Positions 1 through 5,889 of a DNA stretch of 7,359 bases are shown piece by piece; positions within the stretch are counted from its first letter, which is position 1, and each line of letters opens with the position of its first letter. Source of the stretch: an uncultured Roseateles sp. (GTDB lineage: Bacteria; Pseudomonadota; Gammaproteobacteria; Burkholderiales; Burkholderiaceae); the NCBI GenBank assembly GCA_946886855.1, contig CAMPJJ010000175.1:1-7359 (forward strand), read 5' to 3'. The notes beneath the pieces were generated by a model, which saw only the letters and a list, made by a program, of their open reading frames with translations, was not told where the DNA came from and ran no database searches. A program made the position numbers and the translations under genes.

Positions 1-130
1 GGTGGATTGGAAAGCGCCGGCAACTCTGTGTCGGCATTGATATCGACCTTCACAAAGCTGGCAAGCGGCCACAAGCCCCAGCAACACGGCCCGCGTTCAA
101 TCGCCGCATTCTCAACCGGAGTGTCGGACG

Positions 131-1420
131 ATGCGATTCAAGACCTGGGCCTGGGGCCTGAGCGTGGCCACCGCCGCCCTGCTGGCCGCCTGCGGCGGCG
201 GCAGCGACAGCAGCTCGGCGCAGATGCGCCTCCTCAACGCCAGCATCGGCTACGCCGCGCTGGACATGGCCGTGGACAGCACCACGGTGAACGCCGGCGT
301 GACCTATGCCGGCGTCGGCAGCTATGCCGACGTGAAGACCGACGCGACCGGCACCGAGGTGCAGAGCAACAGCGTCGGCAGCACGCTGTCGTCGTCGACG
401 CCGTCGCTGGCTTCCGGCAGCCACTACACGATGATCGCGTACGGCTCGGCCGGGTCGGTGCGCACCACCCTGCTCCAGGAAGACCAGGACGTGCCGGCCA
501 CCGGCAAGTCCAAGCTGCTGGTGCTGAACCTGGCGCCGGACGCCGGCGCGATGGACGTGTACGTCACCGGCGCCGACGAGTCCCTGGACACCGCGTCGAC
601 CGTGGCGAGCAGCATCGCGACCGGCTCGGGCAGCGGCTACATCACGCTCAACAGCGGCACCTTCCGGGTCCGCATCACCGCCGCCAGCGCCAAGACCGAC
701 CTGCGGCTGGACATCCCCAGCATCACGCTGCCGTCGGCCGGCGTCTCGACGCTGATCCTCACGGGCAGCACCGGCGGCGTGCTGGTCAACGGCATCCAGC
801 TGCTGCAGCAGGGCGCGACCGCCAACTTCCCCAACACGACCGTGCGGACGCGCCTGGTGGCCGCGGTGGGCGGCAGCGCCCTGGTGTCGGGCTCGATCGG
901 TCAGACCTCGCTGATGCCGACCTCGGTGGCGCCCACGATCGGCGACTACACGACGGTGACGGCCGGCGCGGCCGACCTGTCGATCTACGTCAACGGCGCC
1001 CTGATGCCCTTCGCGAAGCCGACGCTGACGGCGGGCAGCGACTACACGCTGATGGTGTGGGGCACGGCGGCCGATCCCAAGCTCGCGGTCCTGACGGACG
1101 ACAATCGCCTGCCGACCAGCCCGACGACGACGGCCAAGATCCGCCTGGTCAACGGCGTGGCCAGCGCCACCACCGGCCTGACGCTGAACGTGGACTACAG
1201 CGCCCTGGCCTCGAACATCGCGGCGGGCACGTCCTCGTCGCCGCAGACGACCGCGGCCTCGACGTCCGCGCTGCTGACGGTGACCTCGCCGTCCTCGACG
1301 ACGCCGGTGTACAGCCTCAGCGAACTGGGCATCCAGGCGGGCTACGTCTACACCGTGTTCGTGATGGGCGACAGCAACGCAATGGTCGGTTCGCTGCGTC
1401 GCGAGCGCTCGTCCAACTGA
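131..1420 (+). CDS. DUF4397-domain lipoprotein, two-repeat
   Basis: Predicted exported lipoprotein of 429 residues, with no known enzymatic role. The N-terminus is a short basic start (MRFK), a hydrophobic stretch and a lipobox LLAAC ending at Cys21, followed by a Gly/Ser-rich linker, so it should be lipid-anchored; a non-Asp residue at +2 fits outer-membrane sorting. The rest is Thr/Ser/Ala/Gly-rich beta-strand sequence with DUF4397-like phrases: RLLNAS (34-39), LLVLNLAPDAGAMDVYV (129-145), SDYTLMVWGTA (303-313), KIRLVNG (336-342). Similar phrases recur at about residues 33-147 and 239-355, suggesting a tandem duplication. The start has GGAG at 118-121, nine bases upstream. There are no catalytic motifs. 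Bases 1-130 show no supportable gene. Two hairpins follow the stop, so it is probably monocistronic. Family assignment is from sequence style; function is unknown, with surface or envelope binding a guess. Confidence 0.85.
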   Translation: MRFKTWAWGLSVATAALLAACGGGSDSSSAQMRLLNASIGYAALDMAVDSTTVNAGVTYAGVGSYADVKTDATGTEVQSNSVGSTLSSSTPSLASGSHYTMIAYGSAGSVRTTLLQEDQDVPATGKSKLLVLNLAPDAGAMDVYVTGADESLDTASTVASSIATGSGSGYITLNSGTFRVRITAASAKTDLRLDIPSITLPSAGVSTLILTGSTGGVLVNGIQLLQQGATANFPNTTVRTRLVAAVGGSALVSGSIGQTSLMPTSVAPTIGDYTTVTAGAADLSIYVNGALMPFAKPTLTAGSDYTLMVWGTAADPKLAVLTDDNRLPTSPTTTAKIRLVNGVASATTGLTLNVDYSALASNIAAGTSSSPQTTAASTSALLTVTSPSSTTPVYSLSELGIQAGYVYTVFVMGDSNAMVGSLRRERSSN

Positions 1421-1424
1421 CCCC

Positions 1425-1444
1425 GGGCGCGCCTCGGCGCGCCA
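1425..1444 (+). other. GC hairpin: two GGCGCGCC copies
   Basis: Two copies of the self-complementary octamer GGCGCGCC (1426-1433 and 1436-1443) lie two bases apart, five bases after the lipoprotein stop. They can fold into a 7-bp all-GC stem with a four-base loop. No T-run follows, so it is not a standard intrinsic terminator. It could stabilise the 3' end of the lipoprotein mRNA or slow polymerase ahead of the real terminator downstream. Confidence 0.4.
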
Positions 1445-1539
1445 CCCGGCCGGGAACAGCGCCCGGCCCCGGACCACTCAGCGCGCATCCCGGCGCGGCG
1501 GCCTGTTCGACCGCGGTCCGGCGCAACTTCCTCCCTGTT

Positions 1540-1573
1540 GGCCACGTCCTCTCACGAGGCGTGGCCTTTTTTT
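1540..1573 (+). terminator. Strong intrinsic terminator
   Basis: The outer stem GGCCACG (1540-1546) pairs perfectly with CGTGGCC (1560-1566). After a single bulged T, CCTC (1548-1551) pairs with GAGG (1556-1559) around a TCAC loop. Seven T residues (1567-1573) follow immediately. This is a textbook rho-independent terminator, about 120 bases after the lipoprotein stop and before the next gene, so it separates the two transcription units. Confidence 0.9.
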
Positions 1574-1625
1574 CCGTCCGTCGCTGCTGACGTCCTTCGT
1601 CCGGCGACTGCGGCAACATCGCGGG

Positions 1626-2360
1626 ATGTCGACGACGCCGCCCCGCCCGACCGTGACCCAGGTCCGCCGCCTGCGCCAGCTCTGGCGCTCGGCCGGCTGG
1701 CCGTGCCAGGACATGCTGGAGGTGGAACTGCTGGCGATCGGCTGGCTGGAACGCCGGGTCGATCCCCATGGCCGGGAGACCCTGCGGCTGACCTCGCCCG
1801 GGATCGACGCGCTGCACCAAGGGCTCCAGAAGAACCGCACGGCCCGCGACCGCCACGAGGACCTGGTCGCCCGCATGGCCGTCGAACTGCAACGCGCGGG
1901 ACGCGTCGTCTGGCGCGGGTTGTCGCTGCGCGCGGGCCTGCCGCGTGAGGACGAACCGGAGCGGATGCGATGGGTGAACGCGATGCCGGATGTCTATTCG
2001 GTGCGCAACACCACCGTCGAGGACTACCTCGAACCCGCCGTGCACGAGATCAAGGTCAGCCGGTCCGACCTGTTGTCGGAACTCCGCCGCCCCGCGAAGG
2101 CCCAGGCGTATCTCGCGCTGGGCGGGCAATGCTGGTACGTGCTGCGCGCCGGCATCGCCGAGGTCGAGGAGATTCCGCCGGCCTTCGGCGTGCTGTTCGC
2201 GCATGCCCTGACAGGCGGCGACGGCTTCCGCTTCCAACTCGGCAGACCGGCGCCGCGCCGCGCGATGAAACCGGACTTCGCGACCTGGATGGCGCTGGCC
2301 AAGGCGAGGCCGGAGCCCGCGCCGCTCGACGAGGGTCAGGACTTGCTGGGCGACGTCTGA
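1626..2360 (+). CDS. Putative wHTH + PD-(D/E)XK nuclease, MmcB-like
   Basis: Protein of 244 residues. The C-terminal two thirds look like a PD-(D/E)XK nuclease core: an N-terminal helix with a possible conserved acidic residue (HEDL, Glu78), then Pro121-Asp122, then Glu141-Ile-Lys143 (HEIKVSRSDLL) and a downstream Gln/Tyr helix (QAYLALGG, 160-167), ending in the strand CWYVL (169-173). The order PD ... EIK-S-x-x-D ... Y/WYV resembles MmcB-like DNA repair proteins. Residues about 10-65 (LRQLWRSAGWPCQDML ... LTSPGIDAL) read like a winged-helix domain with the terminal 'LTxxGIDAL' phrase common in such folds; this part is less certain. No good Shine-Dalgarno precedes the ATG and the leader after the upstream terminator is short, so a near-leaderless mRNA is possible. 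The start is chosen to keep the N-terminal domain whole. It has its own upstream terminator and a 111-base gap downstream. It may act in DNA repair or DNA cleavage; the substrate is unknown. Confidence 0.75.
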   Translation: MSTTPPRPTVTQVRRLRQLWRSAGWPCQDMLEVELLAIGWLERRVDPHGRETLRLTSPGIDALHQGLQKNRTARDRHEDLVARMAVELQRAGRVVWRGLSLRAGLPREDEPERMRWVNAMPDVYSVRNTTVEDYLEPAVHEIKVSRSDLLSELRRPAKAQAYLALGGQCWYVLRAGIAEVEEIPPAFGVLFAHALTGGDGFRFQLGRPAPRRAMKPDFATWMALAKARPEPAPLDEGQDLLGDV

Positions 2361-2421
2361 GGTCCGGGCGACGGGTGACCTCCGGCGTCCCCGGTTCGTG
2401 CGGCGCCGCCCCGTCGCATCG

Positions 2422-2443
2422 GCCGTTTCCGGACGGCTATCCT
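2422..2443 (+). promoter_or_regulatory. Possible promoter with hairpin before GFA gene
   Basis: GCCGT (2422-2426) and ACGGC (2433-2437) form a small inverted repeat around a TTCCGG loop, directly abutting TATCCT (2438-2443), a fair match to a -10 box. Transcription starting a few bases later would give a leader of roughly 20-25 bases that includes the GGAGGAG ribosome site. I see no convincing -35 element, so activator help or a different signal is possible. This is a weak call. Confidence 0.3.
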
Positions 2444-2471
2444 GCCCGCCTCGCTTGATGGAGGAGATGCC

Positions 2472-2960
2472 ATGACCGACACGACGGAGACCTTCGAAGG
2501 CGGCTGCGACTGCCGCCAGGTCCGCTACCGGATGACCAGCCGACCGCTGATCGTCCATTGCTGCCACTGCCGCTGGTGCCAGCGCGCGAGCGGCGCAGCC
2601 TTCGCGCTCAACGCGATGATCGAGGCCGATCGGGTCGAGCTGCTGGCGGGCGAGCCGGTGCCGTTCATGAATCCGAGCGAAAGCGGCAAAGGCCAGAAGA
2701 TCTGGCGCTGCCCCAGCTGCGCCATCGCCGTCTGGAGCAACTACGCCGGCGGCGGCGACGCGATGCGCTTCGTGCGCGTCGGCACGCTCGACGAGCCGGA
2801 CCGCCTGCCGCCCGACATCCACATCTTCACCGCGTCCAAGCAGCCGTGGGTCCAGCTGCCGCCCGACGCCGTGGCCATGCCCGAGTACTACGACGTGCGC
2901 CAGCACTGGTCGCCGACCAGCCTGGAGCGCGGCGCCCTCCTGCGCGCCAAGAAAGCTTAG
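2472..2960 (+). CDS. GFA / CENP-V family zinc protein
   Basis: Cytoplasmic protein of 162 residues of the GFA (glutathione-dependent formaldehyde-activating enzyme-like) family. All seven family cysteines are visible: GGCDC (Cys12, Cys14), HCCHCRWC (Cys31-x-Cys33-x2-Cys36, with an extra Cys30) and CPSC (Cys80, Cys83). In characterised Gfa, one set holds a structural zinc and the CxCxxC set the second, glutathione-sensitive zinc. The following SGAAFALNA (40-48) is also typical, as is the C-terminal phrase around DIHIFTASKQPW (115-126). Length is normal for the family. The start is well supported by GGAGGAG at 2460-2466, five bases before the ATG. No formaldehyde dehydrogenase gene is adjacent, so a formaldehyde role should not be assumed; many family members have no known substrate. 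Confidence 0.9.
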   Translation: MTDTTETFEGGCDCRQVRYRMTSRPLIVHCCHCRWCQRASGAAFALNAMIEADRVELLAGEPVPFMNPSESGKGQKIWRCPSCAIAVWSNYAGGGDAMRFVRVGTLDEPDRLPPDIHIFTASKQPWVQLPPDAVAMPEYYDVRQHWSPTSLERGALLRAKKA

Positions 2961-2999
2961 AAGCCTCCCTCATATCGGCTTGGCCGGCGCGGCGCCACA

Positions 3000-3053
3000 A
3001 TGACGGCTTTCCTCGACATCGGCCGGCTCACAAGGCCGCGATCACCGCCATGA
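3000..3053 (+). other. Possible 17-codon upstream ORF
   Basis: An ATG at 3000 opens a 17-residue reading frame (MTAFLDIGRLTRPRSPP). Its TGA stop (3051-3053) overlaps the ATG of the thioredoxin-fold gene in an ATGA arrangement. The downstream gene has no visible Shine-Dalgarno, so translation could be coupled through this small frame. The small frame itself also lacks a clear ribosome site. It may be chance, since the GC-rich leader is otherwise featureless. Confidence 0.25.
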
Positions 3054-4642
3054 CCTTCCACCCCTCGATGGCCCGTCGTCTCCGCTCGGCCGCCCGTCTG
3101 ACCGCCCTGGCCGCGGCGCTGTCCACGATCGGCGCGCTGCCGGCCCTGATGCCCGCGGCGACCGCCGCCAGCGCCTCGGCCTCGGTGTCCTGGCAGGAGG
3201 CCTCCGGCGACGCGGACATCGAGCGCGCCTTCACCCAGGCGCGCGGCGAGAAGAAGCCGGTGCTGCTCTATTGGGGCGCCAAGTGGTGCCCGCCTTGCAA
3301 CCAGCTCAAGGCAACGCTGTTCAACCGCGCCGACTTCATCGAGCAGTCGCGCGCCTTCGTCGCGGTCCACATCGACGGCGACAACCCCGGCGCGCAGCGC
3401 CTGGGCGCGCGCTTCAAGGTGCGCGGCTATCCGACCATGATCCTGTTCAGCAACGACGGCCAGGAGCTGACCCGCCTGCCCGGCGAGGTCGACGCGCCGC
3501 AGGTGCTGCGCGTGCTGCAGCTGGGTCTTGCCGGCGGACGTCCGGTGAAGACCGTGCTGGCCGACGCGCAGGCCGGCAAGAAGATCTCCGCCAATGAGTG
3601 GAAGCTGCTGGGCTTCTACTCCTGGGAAACCGATGAACAGCAGCTGGTGCCCGCCGCGCAGCGTCCGGCGTTGCTCGCGAAACTGGCCGCCGCGAGCCAG
3701 GGCGTCGACGACGAGACCACCACCCGCCTGTGGCTCAAGGCGCTGGCCGCGACCGAAGGCGGCGGCTCGCTGAAGGCGGACGCCGCGCTGCGGGCGCGCG
3801 TGGAGCAGGTGCTGGCCGACCCGGCCGCCGCCCGGGCGCAGATGGACGTGCTGAGCAACAACGGCGATGACATCGTCCGCGCGCTCGCGCCCGCGGCGGG
3901 CCCCGACCGCCAGGCACTGATCGCGAAGTTCGATGGGGCGCTGAAGCGCTTCGAGGCCGACGGCTCGCTGTCGCGCGCCGACCGGCTGCAGTCGCTGCTC
4001 GCACGCGTCGAACTGGCGCGCCTGGACCAGAAGAAGGACGAACTCGCGCCCAGGCTGCCCGCTCCGCTGCTGGCCGAGGTCAAGGCACAGGCCGCCAAGG
4101 TCGACAAGGAGGTCACCGATGGCTACGAGCGCCAGGCGGTGATCACTTCGGCGGCCTACCTGCTCGGACGCGCCGGCCTGTGGAGCGACAGCGATGCGCT
4201 GTTGAAGGCCAGCATCGCCAAGAGCCACAGCCCGTACTACCTGATGAGCTCGCTGGGCAGCAACGCCCGCAAGCAGGGCAAGAAGGACGAGGCTCTGCGT
4301 TGGTACGAAGAGGCCTTCAACAAGAGCGAAGGCCCGGCCACCCGGCTGCAGTGGGGTTCGAACTACCTGAGCGCGCTGGTCGAGCTGGCGCCCCAGGATT
4401 CGGCCCGCATCGAGAAGGCCGCGGCGCAGCTGCTGGCCGAAGCCGAGAAGGACAAGGGCGCCTTCTACGAACGCAGCGCCCGCTCGCTGCAGAAGGTCGG
4501 CAGCCAGCTGGTCGCGTGGAACGCGAACGGGCAGCATGACGCCGCGCTCGGCCGTCTGCGCACCCAGCTGGACGGCGTGTGCGCCAAGCAGGATGCCGGC
4601 GACAAGGGCGCCTGCGAATCGCTGCTGAAGAAGAAGGGCTGA
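3050..4642 (+). CDS. Exported thioredoxin-fold protein, TPR-like C-terminus
   Basis: Protein of 530 residues. The N-terminus is a long signal peptide: basic RRLRSAAR, hydrophobic core about 17-38, likely cleavage near residues 40-42 (ATAASA). Residues about 50-155 form a thioredoxin-like domain: KKPVLLYWGAKWCPPC with redox pair Cys80/Cys83, then VHIDGD, VRGYPTMILF with cis-Pro128. The WCPPC site resembles DsbD-C-terminal/thiol-disulfide interchange proteins. The remaining ~370 residues are Ala/Leu/Glu/Lys-rich helices; NARKQGKKDEALRWYEEAF (405-423) reads like a TPR unit and helices continue to about 490. Two further cysteines near the C-terminus (511, 522) could form a second disulfide. Expected location is the periplasm, with a role in disulfide reduction or exchange; the helical region probably binds a partner. 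The ATG at 3050 keeps the full signal peptide; ATG at 3068 (MARRLRSA) is an equally plausible start. It lies 89 bases after the GFA gene. Confidence 0.85.
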   Translation: MTFHPSMARRLRSAARLTALAAALSTIGALPALMPAATAASASASVSWQEASGDADIERAFTQARGEKKPVLLYWGAKWCPPCNQLKATLFNRADFIEQSRAFVAVHIDGDNPGAQRLGARFKVRGYPTMILFSNDGQELTRLPGEVDAPQVLRVLQLGLAGGRPVKTVLADAQAGKKISANEWKLLGFYSWETDEQQLVPAAQRPALLAKLAAASQGVDDETTTRLWLKALAATEGGGSLKADAALRARVEQVLADPAAARAQMDVLSNNGDDIVRALAPAAGPDRQALIAKFDGALKRFEADGSLSRADRLQSLLARVELARLDQKKDELAPRLPAPLLAEVKAQAAKVDKEVTDGYERQAVITSAAYLLGRAGLWSDSDALLKASIAKSHSPYYLMSSLGSNARKQGKKDEALRWYEEAFNKSEGPATRLQWGSNYLSALVELAPQDSARIEKAAAQLLAEAEKDKGAFYERSARSLQKVGSQLVAWNANGQHDAALGRLRTQLDGVCAKQDAGDKGACESLLKKKG

Positions 4643-4653
4643 GGCCCCTCTTC
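4630..4653. terminator. Candidate convergent bidirectional terminator hairpin
   Basis: GAAGAAGGGC (4630-4639) pairs with GCCCCTCTTC (4644-4653), giving a 10-bp stem with one A/C mismatch and a four-base loop (4640-4643) that contains the TGA stop of the thioredoxin-fold gene. The arms are purine- and pyrimidine-rich, giving pyrimidine-rich tracts after the hairpin on either strand rather than pure T-runs. It lies between two convergent genes only 19 bases apart, where a shared terminator is expected. Confidence 0.5.
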
Positions 4654-4661
4654 CTCCCGAC

Positions 4662-5270
4662 TTACTTCAGCAGGCCTTCGGCCTTCATCGCTTCCTGGAC
4701 CGCCGGCCGCGCCGCAATGCGGCCGCGGTAGGCGACCAGCTCCGGGTAGGCGGCCAGGTCGACCCCGACGAGCTGACCCCAGTTCGACACCGTGAACAGG
4801 TAGGCGTCGGCCACCGAGAACTGGTCGCCCATCAGGAACTGCTTGCCGGCGAGCTGCCCGTCGACCCACTTGAAGCGTTCGTGCAGCTTGGTCCGGAAGA
4901 CGCCCTTGGCGTCCTCGGAGATCGCCGGGTTGAACAGCGGGCTGAAGGTCTTGTGCAGCTCGGTGGTGATGAAGTTGAGCCACTCCTGCAGACGGTAGCG
5001 TTCCATCGTGCCGTTGGCCGGCGCGAGCTGCTTGCCCGGCGCCTGGTCGGCGATGTACTGGATGATCGCCGGGCCTTCGCTCAGGCGCTGGCCGTCGTCG
5101 AGTTCCAGCAACGGCACGTAGCCCTTCGGATTGATGCCGTAGTAGTCGGTACCGTCCTGCAGCTTGTGGGTCTTGGTGCTGGCCAGGACCGGCTCGAAGG
5201 CCAGGCCGGCCTCGCGCAGGACGATGTGCGGCGACAGCGAGCAGGCGCCAGGGCTGTAGTAGAGCTTCAT
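4662..5270 (-). CDS. gstA: Glutathione S-transferase, beta class
   Basis: Cytosolic glutathione transferase of 202 residues, matching the usual ~201 of bacterial beta-class enzymes and closely resembling E. coli GstA from end to end. Thioredoxin-like N-domain: MKLYYSPGACSLSPHIVLRE with Cys10, the beta-class cysteine that contacts glutathione; NPKGYVPLLELDDG (47-60) with the cis-Pro at 53; SEGPAIIQYIA (64-74) with the glutathione-binding acidic/Ser pair. All-helical C-domain: EWLNFITTELH, with His106, the second conserved active-site residue, and the fold-capping motif FSVADAYLF. It conjugates glutathione to electrophiles and can carry peroxidase activity. The start at 5268-5270 (minus strand) is set by a good ribosome site, AAAGGAGA (minus strand of 5277-5284), six bases upstream. 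It diverges from the MaoC-like gene and converges on the thioredoxin-fold gene, so it is monocistronic. Confidence 0.95.
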   Translation of the reverse strand: MKLYYSPGACSLSPHIVLREAGLAFEPVLASTKTHKLQDGTDYYGINPKGYVPLLELDDGQRLSEGPAIIQYIADQAPGKQLAPANGTMERYRLQEWLNFITTELHKTFSPLFNPAISEDAKGVFRTKLHERFKWVDGQLAGKQFLMGDQFSVADAYLFTVSNWGQLVGVDLAAYPELVAYRGRIAARPAVQEAMKAEGLLK

Positions 5271-5284
5271 GGGGGGTCTCCTTT

Positions 5285-5343
5285 GGGGCCATCGATCGTA
5301 CTCGTACAGTCGACCGGTCGACATCCCGTCCAAGGCCCCCGCC
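5285..5343. promoter_or_regulatory. Divergent control region with 14-bp palindrome
   Basis: The short gap between the divergent gstA and MaoC-like genes holds a perfect 14-base palindrome GTCGACCGGTCGAC (5309-5322) and, right beside it, a tandem hexamer TCGTAC TCGTAC (5296-5307). Both promoters must lie in or near this gap, so a dimeric regulator binding the palindrome could control both genes. On the minus strand TTGGAC (5328-5333) is a fair -35 for gstA, but no convincing -10 follows at the right spacing. The palindrome is seen directly; the regulatory role is inference. Confidence 0.45.
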
Positions 5344-5823
5344 ATGAGCACTGCATCCCCCGCCAAGACCCATGCGTTCGAGGACTTCAGCGTCGGCCAG
5401 GTGCGCGAGTTCGGCTCGCGCCTGGTCGACCGTGAGGAAGGGCTCGCCTTCGCGGCCGCCTACGATCCGCAGCCGCTGCACCTGGACGAGGCCGCCGCGG
5501 ACGCGTCGGTGCTGGGCGGGCTGTCGATCAGCGGCTGGCAGACCTGCGCGCTCGTCATGCGCATGATGTGCGACGCCTACCTGCTGGACTCCACCAGCCA
5601 AGGCTCGCCCGGCATCGACAACCTGCGCTGGCTCAAGCCGGTGCGCCCCGGCGACACGCTGCGGGTGCGCATGACCGTGTTGGAGACCAAGGCCAGCCGC
5701 AGCCGACCGACCATCGGCCTGGTGCGATCGGGCTGGGAAGTCTTCAACCAGAAGGACGAACAGGTCATGAGCATGGAGGGGTGGGGGATGTTCGGACGCA
5801 GGGAAAGCAGATCGGAAAGCTGA
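5344..5823 (+). CDS. MaoC-like hotdog-fold dehydratase
   Basis: Protein of 159 residues of the MaoC-like (R-specific enoyl-CoA hydratase) hotdog family, usual length for a stand-alone single-hotdog member. Residues 11-20 (AFEDFSVGQV) are the typical opening strand and turn. The hydratase-2 signature is AAYDPQPLHLDEAAA (38-52), with Asp41 and His46 in the catalytic dyad positions, followed by GGLSISGWQTCALVMRM (58-74). NLRWLKPVRPGDTLRVRMTV (93-112) is the conserved second-half phrase. It probably hydrates trans-2-enoyl-CoA, or acts on another acyl-thioester; the exact substrate cannot be read. The start ATG has only a weak AAGG (5332-5335) upstream; the next in-frame methionine would remove the fold's first part. 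No PHA or beta-oxidation genes lie nearby. It diverges from gstA and ends 66 bases before the hydrolase gene. Confidence 0.9.
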   Translation: MSTASPAKTHAFEDFSVGQVREFGSRLVDREEGLAFAAAYDPQPLHLDEAAADASVLGGLSISGWQTCALVMRMMCDAYLLDSTSQGSPGIDNLRWLKPVRPGDTLRVRMTVLETKASRSRPTIGLVRSGWEVFNQKDEQVMSMEGWGMFGRRESRSES

Positions 5824-5856
5824 CCGAAGGCACGCGGCCGCGCGCCTCCCGCTCGC

Positions 5857-5862
5857 CATAAT
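5857..5862 (+). promoter_or_regulatory. Possible -10 box of hydrolase gene
   Basis: CATAAT at 5857-5862 is a five-of-six match to the -10 consensus in otherwise very GC-rich sequence, 27 bases before the hydrolase ATG. Initiation a few bases downstream would leave a short leader containing GGAGGAG. No clear -35 hexamer is visible at 16-18 bases upstream, so read-through from the MaoC-like gene remains possible. This is a weak call. Confidence 0.35.
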
Positions 5863-5889
5863 CGCCGGGCACCATGGAGGAGCGAGTTG

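Noticed and set aside
2..40. Possible 3' end of an upstream gene ending at TGA 38-40
   Set aside because: Only 12 codons are visible and nothing about them can be recognised; another frame is equally open.
58..76. TGGCAAG motif as a sigma-54 promoter for the lipoprotein gene
   Set aside because: The required GC element at the right spacing is absent.
7..1590. Long plus-strand frame and minus-strand counterparts across the lipoprotein gene
   Set aside because: Composition is Arg/Gly/His-rich low complexity, while the alternative frame shows a signal peptide, lipobox, ribosome site and family phrases.
2957..4537. Minus-strand 526-codon frame opposite the thioredoxin-fold gene
   Set aside because: It has no recognisable domain or signal and an amino-acid make-up typical of reverse-strand shadows; the plus-strand WCPPC protein explains the region.
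5833..5842. CGCGGCCGCG palindrome after the MaoC-like gene as a terminator or operator
   Set aside because: It is a 10-base self-complementary run with no loop or T-run; such runs are expected by chance at this GC content.
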